In this document: positions 16,738-25,733 of the stretch, piece after piece
Layout: every line of letters begins with the position of its first letter
How positions within the stretch are numbered: the stretch's first letter is position 1
Assembly (NCBI GenBank): GCA_964461815.1
Contig: CAYWVF010000005.1
Coordinates: 62,001 to 126,000 of the forward strand
Origin: JAAZBA01 sp964461815
GTDB taxonomy: Bacteria > Bacillota > Clostridia > Oscillospirales > QAMX01
Direction of reading: 5' to 3'
Length of the DNA: 64,000 nucleotides
Made by a program: the position numbers and the translations under genes
Notes under the pieces: generated by a model
What the model was told of the DNA's origin: nothing
Databases searched by the model: none
Seen by the model: the letters and a program-made list of their open reading frames with translations, nothing else

Positions 16738-19377
16738 TTACTTGAGCATACCCTTAAGAGTTGCCTCAACGCTTGCAAGTGCGTCCGGAAGCTTGCTTGC
16801 ATCACGTCCGCCTGCCTGTGCGCTGTCGGGACGACCGCCGCCGCCACCGCCGACGAGCTTTGCCGCTGCCTTTACGATATTACCTGCATGTGCTCCGCGC
16901 TTTACAGCTGCCTTTCCGCATATTGCATTGAGAACTACCTTACCGTCTGCGTTTGCTGCAAGAAGTGCTACGATATTTTCGCATTTGTCACGAAGTGCAT
17001 CGCCGATGGAGCGTATCTGCTCACTTGTCATACCGTCAAGCTGTGCCGTAACAAGGCTTATTCCGTCAACATCGACAGCCTTATCGGTAAGTGATGACAG
17101 CTTGCTCATTGCGATCTCGCTGTTGAGCTTTTCGATAGCTGCTGCACTCTCACGCAGCTCACTCATCACCTGCTCACTTCTTCTGACGAGATCATTAGCT
17201 GTCGTCTTAAGTGCCGCAGCAGTATTGTCAATGACCGACTGCTTACTGTTTATAAGCTCCAGTACACCTGTACCTGTTACACCTTCGATACGGCGAACGC
17301 CTGCCGCTACGGATACCTCACTTGTGATCTTGAAAAGTCCTGCCATAGCCGTATTGGAGAGATGTGTACCACCGCAAAGCTCTGTCGAGAAGTCTCCGAA
17401 CTTTACGACTCTTACCTTATCTCCGTACTTTTCACCGAAGAGTGCTATCGCACCCTCTGTCTTTGCCTCGTCAAGTGACATCTCCGTAACTGAGCCGGGC
17501 AGTGCGGAAAGTATTTTCTCATTTACGATCTGCTCTGCCTTTGCGACCTCCTCCGCTGTCATAGCGGAGAAATGTGTGAAGTCGAATCTTACTCTATCCG
17601 GCTCAACGAGTGAGCCTGCCTGCTCAACGTGATTGCCCAGCACCTGACGAAGTGCTCCCTGGAGGAGATGCACTGTAGAGTGAGCACGTGTGACTGCCGC
17701 TCTGCGAGCTGTATCTATCTCACAGTAAGCCTCGTCACCTACGCTGATCGAGCCTTTTTCTATTTTACCTGTATGAAGGATCTTGTGATCCGGTGTTTTC
17801 TGAACATTTGTTACACGGAATACGCCGGAGTCTGTGGTGATCGTACCGTAGTCACACACCTGACCGCCGCTCTCGGCATAGAACGGAGATTCACTGAGGA
17901 TGATAACGGCATCGGTATCCTCACCGATTATCTGTGCTCGCTCACCGTCTGCGATCAGCGCAAGCACCTTGCCCTTACCCTCTGTATGCTCATAGCCTGT
18001 GAATACGGACTCGCCTACGTCGCCGAGCTCCAGACCGGATTCTACCCAGCCTAAGCCGCCCTGCTTCTCACGTGCCTTTCTCGCACGGTCACGCTGAGCC
18101 TGCATCTGTACGTCAAACTCCGCCTTGTCTATTTCCATTCCGCGCTCTGCGAGGATCTCTATCGTAAGATCGACAGGAAAGCCGAAGGTATCGAACAGCT
18201 TAAAGGAATCCTCACCCGAAAGTACCCTTTTACCCTCTTTTTCAAGCTCATCCATCTTGTCGGAGAGTATCTTCAAGCCTGAATTTATGGTCTTTTCGAA
18301 GCGTTCCTCCTCGAGTGCCACTACCTTCTTGATATAATCCTTTTTCTCTACGATCTGCGGATATGCTCCTCCGCTCACCTCGAATACCACGTCGCAAAGC
18401 TCATTGAGGAACGGCTCCTTGACACCGAGAAGCTTACCGTGACGTGCTGCACGTCTGATAAGTCTGCGTAATACGTAGCCTCTGCCCTCGTTTGACGGGA
18501 TAACTCCGTCACATACGAGCATTACGGTGGAACGGATATGATCTGTGATGATCCTGAGTGAGATATCCGTCTTTCTTGATTCGCCTGTCTTCACTCCGCA
18601 CTTTTTCGATACGGCATTTGTGATAGCGACTATCGTATCCACCTCAAACAGGCTGTCTACCTCCTGCATGATACATGCGATACGCTCAAGTCCCATACCT
18701 GTATCGATATTCTTCTTTTCAAGCGGAGTATAATTATCGTTACCGTCGTTATTAAACTGTGTGAAAACGAGATTCCAAAATTCAACGTATCTGTCGCAGT
18801 CGCAGCCGGGCTTACAGTTCGGTCCACATGCATACTGCTCACCACGGTCAAAGTATATCTCGCTGCACGGGCCGCAGGGGCCTGAGCCTGTACCGATCTC
18901 CCAGAAATTATCTGCCTTGCCCATACGGAATATATGCTCCGGATCGACTCCTACATGCTTTGTCCAGATATCCTTAGCCTCTTCATCCTCTTCATAGATA
19001 GAAACATACAGTCTCTCCTTAGGCATTTCGAGAACCTCTGTTACGAACTCCCAAGCCCATTTCGTAGCATCGGGCTTAAAGTAGTCGCCAAAGGAGAAGT
19101 TTCCGAGCATCTCGAAGAATGTCAGGTGACGAGCTGTGATGCCTACGTTTTCTATGTCGTTTGTACGTATGCACTTCTGACATGTTGTGACTCTGCTTGC
19201 CGGCGGAGTCTGCTCACCTGTGAAGAACGGCTTCAGCGGTGCCATTCCGGCAGGGATGAGAAGAAGTGATTTGTCGTTCTCCGGGATAAGGGAAAATGAA
19301 GGCATTCTCAGATGTCCCTTTGACTGGAAAAACGAGAGGTACTTTTCGCGTATTTCATTAAGACCCATATGTCGCAT
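16738..19377 (-). CDS. alaS: alanyl-tRNA synthetase
   Basis: 879 residues, full length. The N-terminal catalytic domain shows FFEMLGNFSFGDYFK, a class II signature. The editing domain carries the zinc motif HSTVH plus CGGTH. The C-terminal DHHA1 domain ends in a glycine run (GGGGGGRPD) as usual. The start at 19377 has AGGAGG 8 nt upstream; a second ATG three codons in is possible. Only 42 bp separate it from the preceding nucleotidyltransferase stop, and no T-box is seen. It heads alaS-hinT-DUF3842. Confidence 0.98.
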   Translation of the reverse strand: MRHMGLNEIREKYLSFFQSKGHLRMPSFSLIPENDKSLLLIPAGMAPLKPFFTGEQTPPASRVTTCQKCIRTNDIENVGITARHLTFFEMLGNFSFGDYFKPDATKWAWEFVTEVLEMPKERLYVSIYEEDEEAKDIWTKHVGVDPEHIFRMGKADNFWEIGTGSGPCGPCSEIYFDRGEQYACGPNCKPGCDCDRYVEFWNLVFTQFNNDGNDNYTPLEKKNIDTGMGLERIACIMQEVDSLFEVDTIVAITNAVSKKCGVKTGESRKTDISLRIITDHIRSTVMLVCDGVIPSNEGRGYVLRRLIRRAARHGKLLGVKEPFLNELCDVVFEVSGGAYPQIVEKKDYIKKVVALEEERFEKTINSGLKILSDKMDELEKEGKRVLSGEDSFKLFDTFGFPVDLTIEILAERGMEIDKAEFDVQMQAQRDRARKAREKQGGLGWVESGLELGDVGESVFTGYEHTEGKGKVLALIADGERAQIIGEDTDAVIILSESPFYAESGGQVCDYGTITTDSGVFRVTNVQKTPDHKILHTGKIEKGSISVGDEAYCEIDTARRAAVTRAHSTVHLLQGALRQVLGNHVEQAGSLVEPDRVRFDFTHFSAMTAEEVAKAEQIVNEKILSALPGSVTEMSLDEAKTEGAIALFGEKYGDKVRVVKFGDFSTELCGGTHLSNTAMAGLFKITSEVSVAAGVRRIEGVTGTGVLELINSKQSVIDNTAAALKTTANDLVRRSEQVMSELRESAAAIEKLNSEIAMSKLSSLTDKAVDVDGISLVTAQLDGMTSEQIRSIGDALRDKCENIVALLAANADGKVVLNAICGKAAVKRGAHAGNIVKAAAKLVGGGGGGRPDSAQAGGRDASKLPDALASVEATLKGMLK

Positions 19378-19419
19378 GGGTGTGTCCTCCTAGATAGTGA
19401 AAGAATATTATTGTTTCGA

Positions 19420-20343
19420 TCAGTTCCAGAGCTTCTCCGGATACTTGCCGTCTGCGATCATTGCTGCGATAGCTGCCTTTACTGTAGGCTTATCTTCCTT
19501 ATATGTTACGCCGTACCAACGCTCACCTGTTGTCAGTACCTCTACCTCGGCTGTGCCTGCCTTGACCATAGAGTCAACTACGGACGGGAGGAAGTATTCG
19601 CCCTTAAGGGGATTATTCTTCATTGCATTGTCAAGGAATGCCGGGAAGCCTGCCTTGAGTGCATCCATAAACGCAGGTGTGAAGCCCCATGTATTCATAG
19701 ATACGATGCTTCCGCCCGGGATGTCGTTCCATGTAGCGCCGTCGTCCTCTGTGTACTTCGGGCCGTCGGGGAACTTCTTGATCTTTGTACGCTCTACGAT
19801 ATCTGTCATGAGGTTCTTATCGTTTATCTCGCAGACGCCACGTGCAACTGTACCGTTTTCGGTGAGAGTATTCTCGATAATGTAGCCTGCAAGAGCAAAT
19901 CTTGCCGGGTCAGCGGACTCGTCTACGCTTGTAAGGAACTTTGCAAGAGCATCAAATGCACCAAAACCGTAGAAATCGTCGGCATTGATAACTGCGAACG
20001 GGCCATCGATAGCGTCTCTTGCGCTGAGAACAGCATGTCCCGTGCCCCACGGCTTTACTCTTTCTTCGGGTACGCTGTAGCCCTCGGGCAGATCTGTCAG
20101 ATCCTGAAATACGTACTCAACATCTATATATTTCGATACTCTCTCGCCTATTACCTCGTGGAATGTATCCTTAAGCTCACGCTTGATTATGAATATAACC
20201 TTGCCGAAGCCTGCCTTTACAGCATCGTATATGCTGTAATCTATGATGATCTCTCCGTTAGGTCCTACCGGGTCGATCTGCTTAAGTCCGCCGTAACGGC
20301 TTCCCATACCTGCTGCCATAACTACCAATGTTGGCTTTTTCAT
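19420..20343 (-). CDS. sugar-phosphate nucleotidyltransferase
   Basis: 307 residues. The NTP_transferase signature is at the start (MAAGMGSRYGGLKQIDPVGP), with the nucleotide-binding glycines and the Lys of the family, and the metal-binding Asp in INADDFYG. It is close in style to the GalU/RmlA group but lacks the exact GalU pattern, so the sugar is uncertain; UDP-glucose is plausible because galE lies 25 bp upstream in the same operon. GAAAGGAAA is the ribosome site. It would supply activated sugars for wall or exopolysaccharide synthesis. Confidence 0.85.
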   Translation of the reverse strand: MKKPTLVVMAAGMGSRYGGLKQIDPVGPNGEIIIDYSIYDAVKAGFGKVIFIIKRELKDTFHEVIGERVSKYIDVEYVFQDLTDLPEGYSVPEERVKPWGTGHAVLSARDAIDGPFAVINADDFYGFGAFDALAKFLTSVDESADPARFALAGYIIENTLTENGTVARGVCEINDKNLMTDIVERTKIKKFPDGPKYTEDDGATWNDIPGGSIVSMNTWGFTPAFMDALKAGFPAFLDNAMKNNPLKGEYFLPSVVDSMVKAGTAEVEVLTTGERWYGVTYKEDKPTVKAAIAAMIADGKYPEKLWN

Positions 20344-20368
20344 GATGTATATTTCCTTTCAATAATTA

Positions 20369-21382
20369 TTAATCATTATAACCGTTCGGGTTTGCGCTCT
20401 GCCAACGCCATGAATCGGCGCACATCTCATCAAGTCCGAGCTCTGCCTTCCAGCCGAGTACCTCGTATGCGTATGACGGGTCTGCATAGCATTCCGCAAT
20501 GTCGCCGGGGCGGCGGTCAACTATCTTATACGGGATCTCATGACCTACAGCCTTTTCAAATGCATGGAGCATCTCGAGCACGCTGTAGCCTCTGCCTGTA
20601 CCGAGATTTACCGTAAGCACGCCGGGCTTTTTGTCAAGAGTCTCGAGAGCCTTAAGGTGTCCCTTTGCAAGGTCTACTACATGTATATAGTCACGAACGC
20701 CTGTTCCGTCAGGTGTGTTATAGTCGTTTCCAAATACGCTGAGAGCGGCACGCTTGCCGATAGCTGTCTGTGTGATGTACGGTACGAGGTTATTCGGTAT
20801 GCCTGCCGGATCCTCACCTATGCGGCCGGACTTATGTGCGCCTACCGGGTTGAAGTAACGCAGAAGCACTACATTCCACTCGTTGTCGGACTTGTAAACG
20901 TCACGCAGGATCTGCTCGTTCATGAGCTTTGTCTGTCCGTACGGATTTGTAGCGGAGAGTGGGAAGTCCTCCTTGATCGGCACTGTATGCGGATCGCCGT
21001 AAACTGTTGCGGATGATGAGAATACTATATTCTTTACTCCGCATTCACGCATTACACGCAGAAGGGTAAGTGTGCCTGTGATATTATTTGTATAATATTC
21101 GAGAGGCTTTGCTACACTTTCGCCCACTGCCTTGAGAGCTGCGAAGTGGATGACTGCCTGCGGCTTCTCTGCCTCGAAGATCTTTTTGAGTCCGCCTTCG
21201 TTGAGGATATCCTCCTCATAGAACTTTGCCTTTTTGCCTGTGATCTCCTCCACACGGCGTACTGCCTCTACCTTACTGTTGGACAGATTATCTACAATAA
21301 CTACATCGTAGCCTGCACTGAGCAGCTCTACAGTCGTATGGCTGCCTATATATCCGGCGCCTCCGGTGACAAGAATTTTCAT
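20369..21382 (-). CDS. galE: UDP-glucose 4-epimerase
   Basis: 337 residues, full length. The extended SDR fold opens with VTGGAGYIGSHT (NAD loop). The catalytic triad is visible as SSSATVYG and the YGQTK motif (Tyr-x-x-x-Lys). FNPVGAHKSGRIGEDP and the GTGRGYSVLEM stretch are typical of GalE. It interconverts UDP-glucose and UDP-galactose in the Leloir pathway. A GAAAGGA ribosome site precedes the ATG. It forms a two-gene unit with the nucleotidyltransferase downstream. Confidence 0.96.
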   Translation of the reverse strand: MKILVTGGAGYIGSHTTVELLSAGYDVVIVDNLSNSKVEAVRRVEEITGKKAKFYEEDILNEGGLKKIFEAEKPQAVIHFAALKAVGESVAKPLEYYTNNITGTLTLLRVMRECGVKNIVFSSSATVYGDPHTVPIKEDFPLSATNPYGQTKLMNEQILRDVYKSDNEWNVVLLRYFNPVGAHKSGRIGEDPAGIPNNLVPYITQTAIGKRAALSVFGNDYNTPDGTGVRDYIHVVDLAKGHLKALETLDKKPGVLTVNLGTGRGYSVLEMLHAFEKAVGHEIPYKIVDRRPGDIAECYADPSYAYEVLGWKAELGLDEMCADSWRWQSANPNGYND

Positions 21383-21509
21383 ATGTCGTCTATCCTTTCA
21401 TTTATTTTATTATCTAATTTCAAACAAACCGATTCAATATAATTATATTCCTTTCGGAGCACATTGTCAATAAGAATGCGTATTTTTATGACCGAATCGT
21501 AATTTATAC

Positions 21510-21570
21510 TTGTAAATATCCTCGCTTTATGTTATATTGTATATAGTAAGACAAGAAAACTGTTTCGAAA
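21510..21570 (+). promoter_or_regulatory. promoter and TTTCGAAA palindrome of the amidohydrolase operon
   Basis: TTGTAA (21510-21515), a 17-bp spacer and TATATT (21533-21538) make a likely promoter. TTTCGAAA at 21563-21570 lies about 20 nt after the expected start of transcription, where a bound repressor would block elongation. The same palindrome occurs twice at 12.0-12.2 kb. Confidence 0.55.
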
Positions 21571-21607
21571 ATTATATGCTGTCAATCTGAAAAGGTGGTT
21601 TTGTATT

Positions 21608-22504
21608 ATGAATATCGTAAAAAAAATAGATATACATGTACACGCAACAAGAACGAAGGGTCTTACAAGGCTTGACGGTCAGACATACGCATCTCCGTCG
21701 GAGCTTCGCTACATATATGACTGTATCGGTGTTGAAAAGGGCGTTCTGCTTCCGAGCAACAACGTAGAGTGTGCATACGATAATTCCACGAACAGCGATA
21801 TCTACGAGATCGTGCAGGAGCATCCGGAAAGCTTTGCATGGTTCTGCAACATCGACCCTCGTATGGGAGAAAACTCCGATACGACCGACTTTGGCAGATT
21901 TATCGAATATTTCAAGGCTCACGGCGCAAAGGGTGTCGGTGAGATATGCTCAAATCTCTACTTCGATGATCCGAAGGTACTGAATCTGTTCAAATACTGT
22001 GAAGAATACGATATGCCTGTTACGTTCCACATGGGCAACATGGGCAAGGATTACGGTCTTGTTGACGAAATAGGTATGCCGAGACTCGAAAAGGCGTTAA
22101 AGCTGTTCCCTCGACTCCGTTTTCTCGGTCATTCACAGAAATTCTGGGCAGAGATAAGCGGTGATCTCACTCCCGAGCAGCGTGACGGCTACCCAAGCGG
22201 TAAGGTAGTACCGAGCGGACGTCTCGTAGAGCTTATGCGTAAGTACCCTAACCTCTGCTGTGACATGTCAGCCGGCAGCGGCTACAATGCAATAAGCCGT
22301 GATCCCGAGTTCGGCTATGCTTTTATTGAGGAGTTCCAGGACAGACTCTTCTACGGCACAGATATTTGCGCTCCCGAGAACATCAATAACGTAATGCTGA
22401 AGCTATCCTCCTTCCTTGACGATGCTATGCTGAACGGCAAAATATCCTACGCTGCATACGAAAAGGTTTCAAGAGGAAATGCTCTGAGGCTGCTTGAAAA
22501 GTAG
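21608..22504 (+). CDS. amidohydrolase-family TIM-barrel protein, copy 1
   Basis: 298 residues of the amidohydrolase_2 (PF04909) type. The metal-binding HxH is IDIHVHA near residue 10; later barrel strands carry TFHMGNMG, LGHSQKFW and the terminal Asp in FYGTDICAP. Family members hydrolyse lactones or decarboxylate aromatic or sugar acids, so the substrate is open. An AAAGGTGG ribosome site is present. It is the first gene of a rightward operon with a paralogue 9 bp on, a Gfo/Idh/MocA dehydrogenase and glycerate kinase. Confidence 0.85.
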   Translation: MNIVKKIDIHVHATRTKGLTRLDGQTYASPSELRYIYDCIGVEKGVLLPSNNVECAYDNSTNSDIYEIVQEHPESFAWFCNIDPRMGENSDTTDFGRFIEYFKAHGAKGVGEICSNLYFDDPKVLNLFKYCEEYDMPVTFHMGNMGKDYGLVDEIGMPRLEKALKLFPRLRFLGHSQKFWAEISGDLTPEQRDGYPSGKVVPSGRLVELMRKYPNLCCDMSAGSGYNAISRDPEFGYAFIEEFQDRLFYGTDICAPENINNVMLKLSSFLDDAMLNGKISYAAYEKVSRGNALRLLEK

Positions 22505-22513
22505 GTAAAGGCT

Positions 22514-23416
22514 ATGAATACAGTCAAAAAAATAGATATACATGTACACACGATAAACAGTAGAGGTATTTGCCGCAAGGACGGCAACACCTTTGCTCTT
22601 CCCGACGAGCTTCGTGAGATGTATGACAAAATAGGTGTCGAAAAGGGCGTGATCTCGCCGATACTCAAGGCTGAGCAGTCGATAGAGGTCAATTCCAATC
22701 GCGAGATCAGAGAGATAGTCGAAAAATATCCCGAAAGCTTCGACTGGTTCTGCGGCATCGACCCTCGTCAGGGTGATAACAGTCCCGATACCGATTTTAC
22801 GTACATTCTCGAATACTACAAATCTGTCGGTGCAAAGGGTGTAGGCGAAATATTGTCGAACATCTACTTTGACGATCCGAGAGTATTCAATCTTTTCAGC
22901 CACTGCGAAAAATGCGATATGTCCGTGATATTCCACATCGGCAGCATGGGCAGGGATTACGGTCTTGTTGACGAAATGGGACTCCCAAGACTGGAAAAGG
23001 CGCTCAAGTCATTCCCGAAGCTTCAGTTCCTCGGTCATTCACAAAAATTCTGGGCAGAGATAAGCGGTGATCTCACTCCCGAGCAGCGTGACGGCTATCC
23101 GCGTGGCAAGGTAGTACCGGGCGGACGTCTTGTAGAGCTTATGCGTAAGTACCCAAATCTCTGCGGCGATATGTCAGCCGGCAGCGGCTACAATGCAATA
23201 AGCCGTGATCCCAAGTTCGGCTATGCCTTTATTGAGGAATTTCAGGACAGACTCTTCTACGGCACAGATATTTGCTCACCTGCAAATATCAACAGTGACA
23301 TGCTGAAGCTGTCCGCCTTCCTTGACGATGCTATGCTGAACGGCAAAATATCCTACGCTGCATACGAAAAGGTTTCAAGAGGAAATGCTCTGAAGCTGCT
23401 TAATAAATTCAATTGA
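22514..23416 (+). CDS. amidohydrolase-family TIM-barrel protein, copy 2
   Basis: 300 residues, collinear with the preceding gene. The same ligands are present: IDIHVHT, IFHIGSMG, LGHSQKFW and FYGTDICSP. The C-terminal half, from about residue 165, is almost identical to copy 1, while the N-terminal half is clearly diverged (for example SRGICRKDGNTFALPDE against TKGLTRLDGQTYASPSE). The N-terminal loops probably set the substrate, so the two enzymes may act on related compounds or form a heteromer. This is inference. Confidence 0.85.
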   Translation: MNTVKKIDIHVHTINSRGICRKDGNTFALPDELREMYDKIGVEKGVISPILKAEQSIEVNSNREIREIVEKYPESFDWFCGIDPRQGDNSPDTDFTYILEYYKSVGAKGVGEILSNIYFDDPRVFNLFSHCEKCDMSVIFHIGSMGRDYGLVDEMGLPRLEKALKSFPKLQFLGHSQKFWAEISGDLTPEQRDGYPRGKVVPGGRLVELMRKYPNLCGDMSAGSGYNAISRDPKFGYAFIEEFQDRLFYGTDICSPANINSDMLKLSAFLDDAMLNGKISYAAYEKVSRGNALKLLNKFN

Positions 23417-23450
23417 AAGGATAAATACTTTTTAGAGTATATAAATAATT

Positions 23451-24584
23451 ATGAAAACGATAAGATTCGGACTTATTGGTGCGGGCTTAATGGCTAAGGA
23501 ATTTGCATCCGCTGCGGCACGCTGGTGTCATCTGACAACGGAGCTTCCGAAGCCCGAGATAGTAGGTGTATGTAAGTCAAGACCTACGGGACTTGAATGG
23601 TTTCAAAAGAACTTCCCCGACATAAAGTATTACACCACAGACTATATGGAGCTTTTAAACGCCCCCGACATTGATGCTATATATGTTGCCGTTCCTCACG
23701 ATCTGCATGAGGAAATATATACGGCAGTTATCCGTTCCGGCAAGGCGCTGCTCGGTGAGAAGCCGTTCGGAATAGATAAAGCGGCAAACGATGCTATCCT
23801 TAAGGCTATTGACGAGAACCCCGGTGCATTTGTTCGCTGTACAAGTGAATTTCCATACTACCCTGCCGTTCAGACCATGATAAAATGGTACAACGAGGGC
23901 AGATTCGGAAAGATAATAAACGTAAATGCAGGCTTTGAGCATTCAAGTGATATGGATCTCAAAAAGCCTATCAACTGGAAGCGCATGGTAAAAACCAACG
24001 GTGAGTACGGCTGTCTCGGTGACCTCGGCATACATACGATGCACGTACCGTTTAAGCTCGGCTTCATTCCGAAGCGTGTTTATGCTGTGATGAGCAATAT
24101 CGTGACCGAGCGTCAGGACAAGAGCGGAAATATCGCACCTTGCGATACATATGATAACGCTATCCTCATGACGACCTCCGTTGATAAGGACGGTAACGAA
24201 TTTCCGATGCAGCTCAACACACGGCGTATCGCTCCCGGTGCCACGAACCGTTGGTATCTTGAGATCTACGGTCTCGATTGCAGCGCAAAATTCTCTACAG
24301 ATGACCCCAACGCATTCTGCTACACTGCGTCATGGGGCAAGGAGCAGGCATGGAGCCGCATAAACATCGGCTACAAGCCTATGATACCGACTATAACAGG
24401 GTCTATCTTCGAGTTCGGCTTCGTGGATGCCATGCAGCAGATGATAGCTGCATTCGTCATGGAGTATATGGGGCAGGAGGTACCGTTCGGTCTGTTTACG
24501 GCTGAGGAGACAAGACTTGCTCACAGCTTGCAGACAGCGGCAGTCAAGTCACATAAGAACCAGACTGTCGAGATAGTTGAGTGA
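23451..24584 (+). CDS. Gfo/Idh/MocA-family oxidoreductase
   Basis: 377 residues. The Rossmann domain opens MKTIRFGLIGAGLMAKEFAS with the GxGxxA loop. EKPFG (LLGEKPFGIDKAAN) is the family motif with the catalytic Lys, and GDLGIHTMHVPFKLG supplies the expected His. It is only distantly like the oxidoreductase at 12.4 kb. The nearest ribosome-like AAAGGA is about 30 nt upstream, so initiation may be weak. It is part of the amidohydrolase operon; its last bases overlap the glycerate kinase gene region. Confidence 0.92.
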   Translation: MKTIRFGLIGAGLMAKEFASAAARWCHLTTELPKPEIVGVCKSRPTGLEWFQKNFPDIKYYTTDYMELLNAPDIDAIYVAVPHDLHEEIYTAVIRSGKALLGEKPFGIDKAANDAILKAIDENPGAFVRCTSEFPYYPAVQTMIKWYNEGRFGKIINVNAGFEHSSDMDLKKPINWKRMVKTNGEYGCLGDLGIHTMHVPFKLGFIPKRVYAVMSNIVTERQDKSGNIAPCDTYDNAILMTTSVDKDGNEFPMQLNTRRIAPGATNRWYLEIYGLDCSAKFSTDDPNAFCYTASWGKEQAWSRINIGYKPMIPTITGSIFEFGFVDAMQQMIAAFVMEYMGQEVPFGLFTAEETRLAHSLQTAAVKSHKNQTVEIVE

Positions 24585-24585
24585 T

Positions 24586-25713
24586 ATGAAAATACTGATC
24601 GCTATCGATTCGTATAAAGGCAGTCTCACATCTATTGAAGCTGCCAATGCAGCCGAAAAGGGTATATTAAACGCATTTCCGCAAGCACAGGTAGTAAAGC
24701 TCTGTATTGCGGACGGCGGTGAGGGTACAGCCGAGGCTATAATACGTGCCAACGGCGGCAGGATGGTATCGGTCTTGGCACGTGATCCGCTAGGACGCAG
24801 GATATCCTCCTCCTTCGGCATTGCCGGAGACGTAGCCGTTATTGAGATGGCACGTGCATCAGGTCTTGATCTGCTGAAAAAGGATGAGTATGCTCCGCTT
24901 GTCGCATCCACCGTGGGTACAGGTGATCTTATACTTGCGGCTCTCGACAACGGCTGCCGTGATTTCATACTCGGTATCGGCGGCAGTGCCACAAATGATG
25001 GCGGCATGGGTATGGCTAAAGCTCTCGGAGCAAGGTTTCTCGATAAAAACGGCAGCGAGCTTCCCGAGGGTGGAGCATCACTTCTCTCGCTTGCAAGGAT
25101 AGACACGTCCTGCATGGATAAGAGACTTCGTGATTGCAGATTCAGGATCGCATGTGACGTCACCAACCCTCTCTACGGAGAGAACGGAGCATCACGTGTT
25201 TTCAGCCCTCAAAAGGGTGCCTCTCCCGACGATGTGGAGCTGCTTGACAGAGCACTGAAAAACTACGGTGACAGACTCGCAGCCGATCTCGGAAAGGACG
25301 TAGCCGGTATTCCCGGAGCCGGAGCTGCCGGAGGTCTTGGAGCTGCACTTATGGCATTTCTCGACGGCAAGCCCGAACCCGGTGCAGAGCTTGTGCTCGA
25401 TGCCGCAGGTATAGACGATCTGCTTTCCGGCTGTGATGCTGTTATTACCGGCGAGGGACAGACCGATTTTCAGACTGTATTCGGCAAGGCACCTATCGCC
25501 GTAGCAGGTCACGCTAAAAAACAAAGTATCCCCGTGTACCTCATCTCAGGCTCGCTCGGCAGAGGCTACAAGGAGGTGCTCGGTCACGGTGTAACGGCTG
25601 CATTCTCGATAGCCGATAAGCCGATGACTCTCGATAAATGTATAGAAAATGCAGCTGTACTGCTTGAAAATACAGCTGAAATGCTTGCAAGAGTTATTCT
25701 TGCATCGAAATAA
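24586..25713 (+). CDS. glycerate kinase (GlxK/GckA family)
   Basis: 375 residues from the ATG at 24586, which directly follows the previous stop at 24584 and gives the usual opening MKILIAIDSYKGSLTS; a TTG 9 bp earlier is an alternative. Family motifs seen: ADGGEGTAEA, GIGGSATNDGGMGM, VTGEGQTDFQT. The enzyme phosphorylates glycerate with ATP, feeding it into glycolysis. Being last in the amidohydrolase-dehydrogenase run, it suggests that the pathway ends in glycerate. That is a useful pointer to a C6 or C7 acid or cyclitol substrate, but is inference. Confidence 0.95.
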   Translation: MKILIAIDSYKGSLTSIEAANAAEKGILNAFPQAQVVKLCIADGGEGTAEAIIRANGGRMVSVLARDPLGRRISSSFGIAGDVAVIEMARASGLDLLKKDEYAPLVASTVGTGDLILAALDNGCRDFILGIGGSATNDGGMGMAKALGARFLDKNGSELPEGGASLLSLARIDTSCMDKRLRDCRFRIACDVTNPLYGENGASRVFSPQKGASPDDVELLDRALKNYGDRLAADLGKDVAGIPGAGAAGGLGAALMAFLDGKPEPGAELVLDAAGIDDLLSGCDAVITGEGQTDFQTVFGKAPIAVAGHAKKQSIPVYLISGSLGRGYKEVLGHGVTAAFSIADKPMTLDKCIENAAVLLENTAEMLARVILASK

Positions 25714-25733
25714 ATTCACGGAGGTGAAGCCGA

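Noticed and set aside
16742..17632. Long open frame on the plus strand opposite alaS, rich in Ser, Ala and Pro
   Set aside because: It is antisense to strong AlaS motifs, has no family match and arises from codon bias.
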